Shown one piece after another: positions 1-11,000 of a DNA stretch of 64,000 nt. The notes under the pieces are model-generated. The model had not been told where the DNA came from. It did no database searches and was given only the letters and a program-made list of their open reading frames with translations. The stretch covers positions 299,104,726-299,168,725 of the forward strand of contig CM037877.1 in assembly GCA_021292165.1 (NCBI GenBank), written 5' to 3'. Origin of the DNA: Shinisaurus crocodilurus (lineage: Eukaryota; Chordata; Lepidosauria; Squamata; Shinisauridae). The translations under genes and the position numbers were made by a program. The number at the start of each line of letters is the position of its first letter. The first letter of the stretch is position 1.

Positions 1-113
1 ACCGCTTTGATGCGTCTCTCTCAATATAGTCAAACTGTCTATAAGTTGATTAAATACGTGCTGCTAAATGCTAGCCCAAGAAATTTATCTGTCCTCCCTC
101 CCTTCCCTCCCAG

Positions 114-771
114 GAAAATGACTGGACACCCTCTGGCTCGAACTCTCCCATCCGCCCAGAGAGTGTGGTGGACAGTGATGGCTGGGAATCGACGCACTCG
201 GACCTGCACACGATCGAGACCTTTGTGAAGAAGGCCAAGTCCTCGAAAAAGAAAGCAGCTTTCCGCCGCCTCAAGTCCGACAGCTCGCTACTGGAGAAAA
301 TGAAACTCAAGGACTCCCTTTTTGACTTGGACCCTGTTGGCAAGCAGCAGCAGCCGCCGCTGGCCGGGCCCAAGGGGGGCTTGGACAAGAAGAAGGACAA
401 GCGGAACCGGAAGGCCACCTTGGAGGCCGGGGGCGCCAAGCGGAACCGGGGTGACCCGGTGGGGGAGAAGCGCTCACGCATCAAAAAGAGCAAGAAGCGG
501 AAGTTGAAAAAGGCGGAGCGCTGCGAGAAGAAGCACAAAGCTTCCCTGAGCGAGACGGACTCTGAGGACGAGGAGGGGGCGGCGGCGGCGGCGGCCACGG
601 CGCTGGTCTCTGTGCAAGCTCCGCCAGAGCTCTTGGCTGCCAGCTTCCCCATCAAGCTGGAAGAAAGGGAAGGGAAGGAGGGGGTCAGCACGGAGACCAG
701 CCAGGATGGGGAAGGCAGCTCCAGCGAAGGAGAGATGCGGGTGATGGACGAGGACATCATGGTGGAATCAG
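114..771 (+). CDS. PHF23: PHF23 internal exon (basic/acidic region)
   Basis: Phase-0 start at gaa-aat-gac (residues [12 protein letters not shown]), ending on the first base of a split Gly codon. It is strongly charged, with basic clusters in the middle and an E/D-rich end. The poly-Ala run is encoded by a GCG/GCC repeat near 577-600. Confidence 0.9.
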
Positions 772-2570
772 GTGAGGAGGAGGAGGCGAGGCTGCCGGCA
801 TCCCGGAAGGGGTTCATGCAGAACATTGCTCAATTGTGAATATCCTGCGACCTTTGAACCCGCCGCTTGGAGGAACGCTGCTGCCCCTGCAAAGACAGGT
901 TCTGTGTCGCTGCCGCAGACAACAGCCATTGTCAAATCCTTTTTCTTTTCTTTTTTTAAATGTAGGACGGCCTTCCCCCAACCTGGCACCATCCGGAGGT
1001 GTTGGATGCTGGGAGTTGTAGTCCCAACACCTCCGGGGGAAGTCAGGTTGGGTAGGGCTGAATAGCAGGTGAAGGGAGTGTGCACTGTGTTTCCAGCTTG
1101 TGTATTTAATGAAAAGGATTCTCTTCACCTAATAAATTTAAAAGGCCTCTACGTTTTAGGAGGAGACTGGAGTGGAGTTTCTTAGTGCATCTTGTGAGAC
1201 TCCCTACCTTCACCTGCCCTCCTCCAAATACACATCCCCACCCCCCAAAAAAGAGGATGCGGTGGATAACAATGCTTACTTTAATTTAGTAAAATCTATT
1301 TCAGAGTTGGTGTGATCTAGTGAGGGCTGGGGTTGACTTCTGCTTTGCTAGTGATACTTGTTCTCACCCCCCCCCACACACACACAGGTGCCTGTGATCT
1401 GCTGTTAAATTTACAAAGCAATAATTACATGCACAGGATCGAGTCGCAGTCGCAGGAGGTATAAAAATGTAAGGCATAAATAGACTAGTCTGTCATCCTG
1501 AAATGACTCTTCATTACGAACTCCTGTTTAACAACATCAAGTGTCTTGCCGGGTCAGTCCAAGGTCCATCTAGTCCAGCATTCGTTGCCAGAATCCCAGC
1601 AGATGTGATGCAATCGGCCAATAGTCCACCCGCAAGGCGGGAGACTCTCTTCCTACCCACTCCTAGTCCGGTAGGGAGAAGGGCCGGTGAGAGCAGATTT
1701 CGTCTCCGATCCAAGTTCAGCCCTCGCTCCACTGTATTTCTCGTGCTATGTGTGCGACAGAGAGAGAGAGATATTTATCGCACAGAGTTCCTGGATTTTC
1801 TGTCTGTCTGATTTGGGATTTGTCCTTATCACTTTCAGCTCTGGGGGGGTGGGGTGGGCACTCGATGTAAATGGAACCTACGTTACATACATAATTGCTC
1901 TTGCAGATGTATTTTTGGTATAGTTTTATTCTCCTTGGCATATTGTAAATGCAAGGAATGAGTCTTGAGCCCTGATCACTAGCAACTCTCTTCAGCCCCA
2001 TGTCTGTGTTTCTAGGCTTCACAAGGCACTGCCCATATGTTCTCAAGGGGTTCCCCCCCCTTACAAACTTAAGGATTAGAAACTATATATATATATATAT
2101 AATTTTTGAAAGTAACAATGAACAGTAACAAATTTAAGTACATCACATGTGAGTCAATTTCTTCACAGAAGGAACTTAAAAACAAACATTCTGGCAGTTC
2201 TGCATGTTATGACAGAATACCAAAATGTGAGCTGTGCAGACTCAGATGCGTGGAATTTGCACAGCTCTCGTTACAAGTGGGCCTCTAAGCACGTGTGTTC
2301 ATTCTCTCTTTCTCTGCATCTCCAGGGGACGACTCGTGGGACCTCATCACTTGTTACTGCCAGAAGCCATTTGCTGGTCGGCCCATGATCGAGTGTAATC
2401 AGTGCGGCACCTGGATCCACCTCTCCTGTGCCAAGATCAAGAAGACCAACGTTCCTGACATCTTCTACTGTCAGAAGTGTAAAGAAGGCTCTCGGAAGCA
2501 GCCGCCGCCACCCCCGGCGTTCCCCGGTGCAACAGCGGCCGTTGCGTCCCGGGGAGGTGGGGAGCCCTAG
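114..2570 (+). CDS. PHF23: PHF23, last two coding exons (gene continues to the left)
   Basis: PHD-finger protein of the nucleus. The family binds H3K4me3 through the PHD and is linked to autophagy control (family knowledge). Exons: 114-771 (after a pyrimidine-rich tract ending in cag, donor ggtgag) and 2326-2570 (acceptor tctccag, stop TAG 2568-2570). The split glycine codon joins them as ...VES-G-DDSWDL. The first exon encodes a lysine-rich nuclear-localisation-like stretch ([10 protein letters not shown], then [12 protein letters not shown]), followed by an acidic segment and a six-alanine run. The second exon encodes a C4HC3 PHD finger: CYC, CNQC, WIHLSC and FYCQKC supply the zinc ligands. 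A short proline-rich tail of about 25 residues follows. Upstream exons lie outside the window. The paralogue PHF13 has a similar PHD, but the adjacent DVL2 fits PHF23. Confidence 0.93.
772..2325 (+). other. PHF23 last intron
   Basis: 1.55 kb with no coding sequence. It holds a decayed palindromic MITE (about 969-1057), a (CA)n stretch near 1370-1385, a decayed minus-strand CR1-like 3' end near 1540-1730 ('ggtccatctagtccagcatt'), and a (TA)n run at about 2084-2102. Confidence 0.7.
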
Positions 2571-3895
2571 CGCAGGGTGAGGGAGGATGGCTCTGAGCTG
2601 GGCTTCTATCCCAGAGGGGCAAAAGACTGGACAGAGTAGAGAGTCTGCTCTGGATTGGCATCCAAAACAAGCCTCGCTTCTTTGGAGGCAGAGAAAGAGG
2701 TGCTCGGGGTATTTGGGGTGGTGACACTCCCAGCACCAGGGGGAGGGGACTGGCCCTACAGACATCAGCAGATTCTGGCTGGCAGTTACACGCCCCTCGC
2801 CACACACCCACTCCCCCTTCCGGCGTCGATCCTAGTCCACCTCCACGTTCTGTCAAGGAATGGCCTTGGGAGGCTGAAACTGATGTGTGAGGATATGAAG
2901 CTAACCATCAGGACGGTTCCTGTTTCACATGGTGGGATGCACATGCTGTTTGTGGGAGAGAAAGGGACAAGAGAGGCCAGGTGGGGTAGAAGGGTCTGCA
3001 TTTTTCTTCTGGCTCTTCCCCCCCCCCCCCCATCTTCCTGTCCCAATGAAGTTCACCTGTAAATAGACAGAAGACAAAGGGTTTTTTTTTTTTCCTGGTT
3101 TGTTTCCCAGTTGGAAAGGTGGTTTTTTTTTTAAGTTTATATCCCTGTTCCTGACTCCACCAAGCATTTTTATTTTATTCCTCCCAAATAAGGGGTGAGA
3201 AGCATGGGATGCCCACTGAGGAATACTGGGCTACTGCCCAAGAAGAGGAAGGTACCCTGGACACATAATTGCTTTTCTTTTGGTTAAACAGTTGTGGGTT
3301 GTTGTTTTTTGGGGGGGGGGTTAAAATTGCTCCCATTAAAATTGAATAATATATATATATATATCTTTCTCCTGAGAGAACAGGTGGGAAGAGAAAAAGT
3401 TGAAAGATTTTGTTTACCCCCAAGTCACACACACACACACCCCTGATATTTTGAGGTGGTGGAACCGGTCAGGAAAACCCTTGTGATTTTGCTGGTATCA
3501 AAATAAAAAGGGACAACTTATTTGTAAGTGTATTTGCTGACTGCTCCCACTGAGAATGGGGGTGAGGAATAGGTTTCCAACATGGAGGGCTAGACAGAGT
3601 GTAGGTGTGATGAAGACAAGCCTCCTTTTAAAAATGGGAAGCTCCCCCTGGCTCTCTCAGAACTTTGACTCTGGTGCAAATCCCACATTTATCTGCTCCC
3701 CATCTGAGATTAGTTCTGATCAGTGGGGTTTTCTGGTTGGGTTTTGATTGTGGGTTTTTTGTTTTGTTTTTTGGTTTTTTTTGGAGGGGGGTCTCCCCTC
3801 CCTATTACACTTTTTTTTTTTGGTTCTAATATTTGCAACCGTGTACATGGCAGAGTTTTTGAATGTAAATAAAAGATGTGTACCCTTTTGGCGTT
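2571..3895 (+). other. PHF23 3' UTR
   Basis: Non-coding sequence after the stop codon, with T- and G-runs and a (TA)n tract near 3350. It is taken as UTR because the first strong poly(A) signal with a GT-rich downstream element is at 3868. An earlier AATAAA at 3502 could give a shorter form. Confidence 0.6.
3868..3873 (+). terminator. AATAAA poly(A) signal of PHF23
   Basis: AATAAA followed within 30 bases by a T/G-rich stretch (ttttggcgtttgt). Position is about 1.3 kb after the stop codon and 1.2 kb before the DVL2 ATG. Confidence 0.65.
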
Positions 3896-4539
3896 TGTAC
3901 AGAAGGTTGTGATCTTCCTTGATGTTCAGGGTGGGAGGAGGGGGCGGGGTGTGCGGGGGGGAGGTCCCTCGACAGACGCCCCTCCGAACCGGCCGGTGGT
4001 GCAGCTGCCTGCTGGGAATGAAAGACTTAGCCTTTGCCCCGGAGGGGGGGAGGAGAACGAGGTTCCTCCAGCGGCAGCCAGCCAGCCAAGGGGCATCCCC
4101 GCCGTGTGAACAGAATGCTGGACTAGATTGACCCTTGGTCTGATCCAGCATCGGGGCTCGTCTTCTGCCCCTGTTCCGAGGCAGACTCACACATGCACCC
4201 TCCGGCTGGGGCTTTTCGGGTCCATTTGCCTGTTGCAGGGCGGGGGGGGGGCGGCTAGTTAGGCTTCCTATGCCTCTCGGGCGGGATGGCCTCGTCCTCC
4301 ACCCACTGACAGCGGCAAGTGGCACCTTTTTTCTTCCCTCTTCCCCCGTTTTTCTTTTTCCCGCGGCTTAAATTTGAGGCAGGCGTTTGAATTAAAAGGG
4401 AACGTGGAGAGCCTCTGGCCATATGCAGAGTGCAGCATTAAGGGATTGCGTGTGGGCGCCTGAGCGTATGTAGTGACAACCCCCCCACCCCCAAAGAAAG
4501 GAGCTTCTGTTGATGGGGAAGAAATGTATGCATGTGGGC

Positions 4540-5097
4540 GGGGCTTCGGCTCACGTGATAGGCGCCCGTGTAGCTGCAGGAGGACAAAGAAGGGACAGAT
4601 CATTTCCCCCCGCCCTCCTACCCCTGCTACGTCACGGCCTTAGCCGCGTGGGGGTGGAGGCGTACTCACGTGACGGTCTGCAAGGGGCACGTGATCTCAG
4701 GGCGGCGGCACCTCCTCTCCACGTCTGTTTACGCCCTCCAGACGGGTTGGACTGCAGCTCCCATAAGCCCGCCAGCCAGCATGGCCGGCCATGCTGGCAA
4801 GGGGGCTTATGGGAGTTGCAGTCCAACCCGTCTGGAGAGGATTACCCGGGCGGGCGAAGGCTGGCCAATAGGGAGGGGCGTGCGCGATGACGTAGCAGCG
4901 CGCCGGGAAGGCGCTGAGGCCGCCGCCGCTGCGCGAGACGAGGGCTCGCGCCGCGCTCCCCGCCCGCCCCGCCCCTCCCTCCCACGTCGCTGCTTTCCCG
5001 TGCGGCTCGCGCCGCGGCGGCTGGTTGGTGGGCGGGGCCGAGGAGGAAGAGGAGAGGGGGAGGGTTGGCTACGCGCCCCCGCCCGCCCGCGGTTGCC
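4540..5097 (+). promoter_or_regulatory. DVL2 promoter and 5' UTR region
   Basis: GC-rich CpG-island-like block upstream of the DVL2 start. Visible elements: three CACGTGA E-boxes (4552-4558, 4667-4673, 4688-4694), a CRE-like tacgtcac (4628-4635), a CCAAT box (4865-4869), a second CRE-like tgacgta (4888-4894), and dense GC boxes from 4950 to 5090. There is no TATA box. A palindromic transposon lies between the E-boxes and the CCAAT box. The transcription start cannot be fixed from sequence alone. Confidence 0.65.
4733..4839. mobile_element. Palindromic MITE inside the DVL2 promoter
   Basis: Near-perfect inverted repeat with about 50-base arms (cctccagacgggttggactg... mirrored by ...cagtccaacccgtctggag) around a gccagcatggccggccatgctggc centre. 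It belongs to the same family as the other hAT-like palindromes, but the CAG/CTG tips are not evident. Confidence 0.8.
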
Positions 5098-8000
5098 ATG
5101 GCGATGGCGGGGCCCGGGCCTGGCGGCGGCGGGGCCACACCGGGCGAGACGAAGGTGATCTACCACCTGGACGAGGAGGAGACGCCCTACCTGGTCAAGA
5201 TCCCCGTGCCCGCCGAGCGCATCACCCTGGGCCACGTCAAGGCCGCCCTCGCCCGGCCCGGCGCCAAGTACTTCTTCAAGAGCATGGACCAGGACTTCGG
5301 GTAGCCGCGCCCGCGGGTCCCGGGGGGGAGGGGCACACGCACCCGTCCGGAGAGAAAGGGACCCAGGCGTCCGGGAGAGGAGAAACACCCCCCCTCCCTC
5401 GCCACACATCTCAGCGAGCGCGGAGAGGGGGAGGGACCCAGGCGTCCGGGAGAGAAAGCACAGACACCCACCCATCGCTCACAGTAAAAGCTGGGAGCCG
5501 TAAAAGGGACCCTGGTGTCTGGGAGAGGCAACCCCACCACACAGAGGGGGAAGGGGCCTAGGGGACTGGGAATGGATGCATCCCCCTCCCTCTGCACCTC
5601 ACCTCAGGGAGAAAGGGATGCAGATGTCCTGGGGAGGGCATACGTGGCCCAGGTGAGGGCACTGCACTCAGCCACATCTTCCAGAGAGACCCAAGCATCC
5701 AGGAGAGAAGGGGTGCTCGGAGAGGGCACCCCCCCTTCCACCACCGGGCAACGCGAAAGGACCCCACTTCCCACAGGCAGGCATTGTCTCCTTGGGCCCT
5801 TGTGATGCTGCTTCTCTGATGGCATTTTCTCTTCTCTCTGCCAAAGGGTCGTGAAGGAGGAAATCTCGGACGACAACGCCAAGCTCCCTTGCTTCAACGG
5901 CAGAGTCGTTTCCTGGGTATGGAGTTGGCACATCACATCGCATTGGATGCTTGCAGGAATCCCGTGGGCCCCCCCCCTAGCCTACCCTTGAATCCCATAA
6001 CTGATGCTAAGAACCACCGTGTGACGTGAGACACTGTGTTGGCCTTAGACACGGTTCAAGTCTTCCCTTGGCTGCAGGACCACAGGAGAAGGCTGTCTGC
6101 GTCCGCATATCTTGATTTTGGGCTTCCCATAGGCATCTGGCCGGCTGCTGTGAGAAAGAGAGTGCTGGATGAGAGAAACCTTTGCGCTGATCCAGCAGAG
6201 TCTTTCTCGTGTTCTTAAATTTCTGGCAGCTGGCTTTGGGGGGTTTCTCTACCCGCCAAGTGTTCGTGTGGTGGTGGTGGTGGCCCCTTTGCACTCCTCA
6301 AGTATGCGTCATTGGGGGAGGCGGGATGGTACAGTTCCTTCTGTTCTTCTCTTTCCTCAACACAGCTTGTGTCTTCGGAGACCCCCCAGCCTGAGCCTCC
6401 TCCACCACCCCCTCCCATCGAGGTACGACCGGAGCCCTCGCCGCCGCCACCCCCGCTTCCGCCTTTGCCTGTGGAACGGACAAGTGGCATTGGGGATTCC
6501 CGGCCCCCTTCTTTCCAGTGAGTAAGGGGGGATTGGATGCGGGCCTTGGGGGGTGGGTGAGGGAGGCCTCTGGCTAGAGCCGGGTTTCACTATGACATGG
6601 AATAAGGAGAGGAAGAAACATAACTATACAAAGCTGTTGTATTCACAGGCTACATATGTGGGAGATATTTGAGGGGCTCTTATGTCCCCAAGGTCACGTT
6701 CAGGGTGCCCTTTCTCAAGGTTTGAGGGTGGGGCGGTGTTGCTGTGATAGATTCAGCAGTGGGGGGCCTTATTGTTTCCTTTGCAGCCCAAACATCTCTG
6801 GCAGCCATGAGAACCTGGACCATGAAACCGAGACGGAGTCTGTTGTGTCGCTGAGGCGGGAGCGGCCACGGCGCAGGGAGAGCATGGAGCATGGGGGTTA
6901 GTGGCTGCCTGGGAGCTTGGACTCTTGGGTCCTTACTCCATTGGCTAGAGAGGCGGGGGAACGTGGTGCAGGTGTGTGTCAATCTGACGCTCCTCCCCTT
7001 TTTGCCCCAGGTGGGCACCGATTAAATGGGCAATCGCGGCTGGAGCGGCACCTGGCGGGCTACGAAAGCTCCTCCACCCTGCTCACCAGCGAACTGGAGA
7101 CCACCAGCCTCTGTGACTCGGACGACGACGACACCATGAGCAGGTGAGAGCAGCACCTCTGCCGTCGGCGGCTGGGGTTGTGAGTTCAACATTTTTATTA
7201 ATGACTTGGATCAGGAGGTACAGGGAATGCTTATCAAATTTGCAGATGACACAAAGTTGGGTGGAACAGCTAATACTCTGGAAGACAGAAACAAAATTCA
7301 AAGTGACCTCAATAGGCTGGAGCGCTGGGCCGAAAACAACAGAATAAAATTTAATAGGGATAAATGCCAAGTGCTGCACCTAGGGAGAGGAAACCAAATG
7401 CAGAGTTACAGAATGGGGGACACTTGGCTCAACAATACTACAAGTGAGAAGGATCTTGGAATTGTGGTAGATCACAAACTGAATATGAGCCAGCAATGCG
7501 ATGTGGCTGCAAAGAAGGCAAATGCAATTTTGGGCTGTATTAATAGAAGTATAGCTTCCAAATCGCGGGAAGTGATAATTCCCCTTTACTCGGCACTGGT
7601 TAGGCCTCATCTTGAGTACTGCGTCCAGTTCTGGGCACCTCACTTTAAGAAGGACATAGACAAACTGGAGAGGGTTCAGAGGAGGGCAACAAGGATGATA
7701 AAGGGACTGGAAACAAGGCCCTATGAGGAGAGACTGAAAGAACTGGGCATGTTTAGCCTTCAGAAGAGGAGACTGAGGGGAGATATGATCGCACTCTTCC
7801 AGTATTTGAAGGGATGTCACACAGAGGAGGGCCAGGATCTCTTCTCGATCATCCCAGTTTGCAGGACACGGAATAATGGGCTCAAGTTACAGGAACCCAG
7901 ATTCCACCTAAACATCAGGAAAAATTTCCTGCCTGTCAGAGCAATAAGACAATGGAATCAACTACCTAGGGAGGTGGTGGGCTCTCCCACTCTGGAGGCA

Positions 8001-11000
8001 TTCAAGGTGCAGCTGGACGGCCATCTGTCAGGGATGCTTTGACCTGGATTCCTGCATTGAGCAGGGGGTTGGACCCGATGGCCTTGTAGGCCCCTTCCAA
8101 CTCTACTTTTCTATGATTCTATGATACCTGTCAGGCCCTTTGCCAAGGAATTGCTTCCCCTCAAGATCCTGGAAAGTGTTGAGGGCAAAGTAGGGCCTCC
8201 CCTGAATCGAGACTGGGCATTGTGTCCTGCGCGGGGGCGGGGGCAGTCTTGTGGGCTCCTCACATCCCACAGTCTCTCTACGAAGATTGGGAGGCCAGAA
8301 ACACTCCCCTCTGCCTGCAGCTCTTGGCTCTACAGAGCGTAGTCGTCTTCCTCAAGCTGGGCAAGGAATCGGCATAGGAAAGAAACGTAACCATCCTTTC
8401 CCAGCCTGGGGGTGAACGGGATAGAGGGACATCGGCCATCACAGAGGAGAAATCAAGGTTAAGGACAATGCAGAAGGGGATGCAGAAACCGAGGAGATAC
8501 ATAATCAGCTGGTAGGAAGCTGAGGTTCCCCCTTTTCAGTGGTGGCCCCTTATTTGTGGAACTCCCTTCCTCGCATGGTATCTTTGGCTCCTCCCTCGCT
8601 GTTCTCTTTTGAGCGGGCCTTAAAAGATTTTTTCTCCCCCAATCCTCCTTTTATTAAGAAAGTTGGCTGGATTTGAAATTCTAAATTGTATTGCTCTTAC
8701 TTTACATCATGTTGAAATTGTCGGGACCGCTGCTCTGAAGTTCTGGGCTGACCATGCTTTTGGTTTAATTTTTCAGATATTGGTGTTATTTTAAAATGTT
8801 TGTATTTTTTACCTCCTTGGGAGGGCTTTGTTTTGAAAGGCGGCATAGAAATCGCTGAAATTTAATACAGTTCTCCCCATCACTGGAGCGAACGTGGCAC
8901 TGCAAGTAACAGAAGGCCCTCCTGCACTCCCCCTTCTGTTGTCAATTGTTATACTTTAGTTGTGTGTTTATTTTTCTCTTAGCCAGGTCAAAAACCTATG
9001 CGAAATGCAAGATATACACAACTTAATTAAATTAAGGTGCAAACCTATGCATGATTAGACAGAAAAAGGTCTTATAACGCCCAGCATTCCCCAGCCAACT
9101 ATGCTGGCTGGGGAATACTGGGCATTTTAAGACCTTTTTCTGTCTAAGCAAGCATAGGACTGTGCCCTTAAAATGTTACTCTTTCTGCCCTTGGGTCACG
9201 GTGCTGCGTCTTTCCCAGTCCTGGTCTTGAAGAGGTCTTTGCTCTCTTTCTAATCAATGCCTTGGATTCCCTGCAGTTGAAGTTGTGGCATTGAGGGAAG
9301 CTCAAAACTGGGAAGCTCTGGCCCATGAACACTCTTAACTGGAGGTTGGCCTTTCACAAAGGTTCCATGGACTTTGAAGAAGCCCGAGTGCAAGGTGAAA
9401 GGGAGAAACGTGCTAAGCGAAAAGCACGTCAAACGAATCCTTTACAGGACCATCTTCCATCTGGCAACCTGTGTCCTCACTGTGGGAAGCTGTGTGGATC
9501 TAGAATTGGCCTCCACAGTCACTTACGGACCCATCGCTAGAGTCTACACAGTATTTTTCTTTAGAATGTCCTCCTCTAAAAATTTTCTTTTTGTAATTAT
9601 TATTTTTTTAATCCTGGAAGACAATCTTACTCGGTCACGAGTGATCGCCTAAAAAAAAAGAAAGAAAAGTGATCTGAAGGTAGGGGACCTTGAATCGGTC
9701 CCTTTGTCCTGGTCAGATCACTGCCTGCTGAGATTTAGACTGACGGCAACCTTTCCTCTCTGCAAGGGTGGGGACCTATTAAGATGGTCCGCCCCCGGAG
9801 GCTAATGGATCCGGATGGTTTCCAGACGGCCCTTGGGGAGTTTCCGGCTGATATGGCCGGCAGTTCTGTCGAATCCCTGGTCGATCTCTGGAATTCAGAG
9901 ATGACCAGGGCGGTTGGCAGGATTGCTCCTGAGCGCCCTCTCTATAGTAGAGCTTGTACGGCTCCATGGTACACCCTGGAGCTGAGAGCGATGAAACAAC
10001 ACAGGAGACGGCTTGAGTGCAGATGGAGAAAAACTCCCAAGTGGATGCAATCGAGCCCTGGTTTGCGCCTACAACCGGGTATATTTAGAGGCAGTGAGAG
10101 CGGCAAAGAAACAACATCTCACTGCCTCTATTCAATCTTCTATTTGCCGCCCGGCTGAGCTTTTTAGGGTTGTCTGGGGCCTCTTACATGCTGGCCTCAA
10201 GGACATTCTGGACCCCTCTTGAGGCCCGCTGTAATATTTTTGCTAGGCACTTCCAGGAAAAAATCTCTTGCATCCGCCAGGACTTGGACTCCAATGTTAG
10301 GGCAGTGGAATCGGGTGAGGTTCCTAGAGCACAGTCTGGTCAAATTTTTTGGGATGAGTTTCAGTTGGTACAGCTCGAGGATGTTGACAATGTGCTTGGA
10401 CAGGTTCGTGCAACCACATCCGTACTGGATCCTTGCCCCTCTTGGCTCATAAAAGCCAGTAAGGAGGGAACAGCCGGCTGGGCCAGGGAGGTGATCATTG
10501 CCTCTTTACGGGAGGGAGTGGTCCCGGGCTGCTTGAAAGAAGCAGTCGTGAGGCCACTCCTGAAGAAACCCTCCCTGGACCCGGAAGATCTTAATAACTT
10601 TAGGCCGGTGGCAAATGTTCCTTTCTTGGGCAAGGTCCTTGAGTGGGTGGTGGCCAACCAGCTCCAGGCACTCTTGGATGAGACTGATTATCTGGATCCA
10701 TTTCAGTCAGGGTTCAGGCCTAGTTTTGGCACGGAAACAGCTTTGGTATGATGACCTTTGTCGGGAGAGAGACAAGGGGTGCTTGGGGAATACTGCTCGG
10801 CCCCGTGGACTCTCCAGTATGGAGTCCCACAGGGGTCAGTCTTATCTCCCATGCTATTCAACATCTACATGAAACTGCTGAGCGGGGTCATCCGGAGTTT
10901 TGGAGTGCGTTGTCATCAGTACGCTGATGACACGCAGCTCTATTTCTCCTTTTCATCCTCAGCCGGTGAAGCTGTGGATGTGCTGAACCAGTGCCTGGCT

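Noticed and set aside
71..826. 251-residue minus-strand open frame over the PHF23 exon
   Set aside because: It is the mirror of a coding exon with strong composition bias. The + frame matches PHF23 and has correct splice borders.
2326..2570. PHF13 rather than PHF23
   Set aside because: The PHD alone is ambiguous, but the directly following DVL2 matches the PHF23 neighbourhood.
9328..9540. Small host zinc-finger gene
   Set aside because: A near-identical copy on the other strand at 54285-54600, with the same 3' end, shows it is repetitive.
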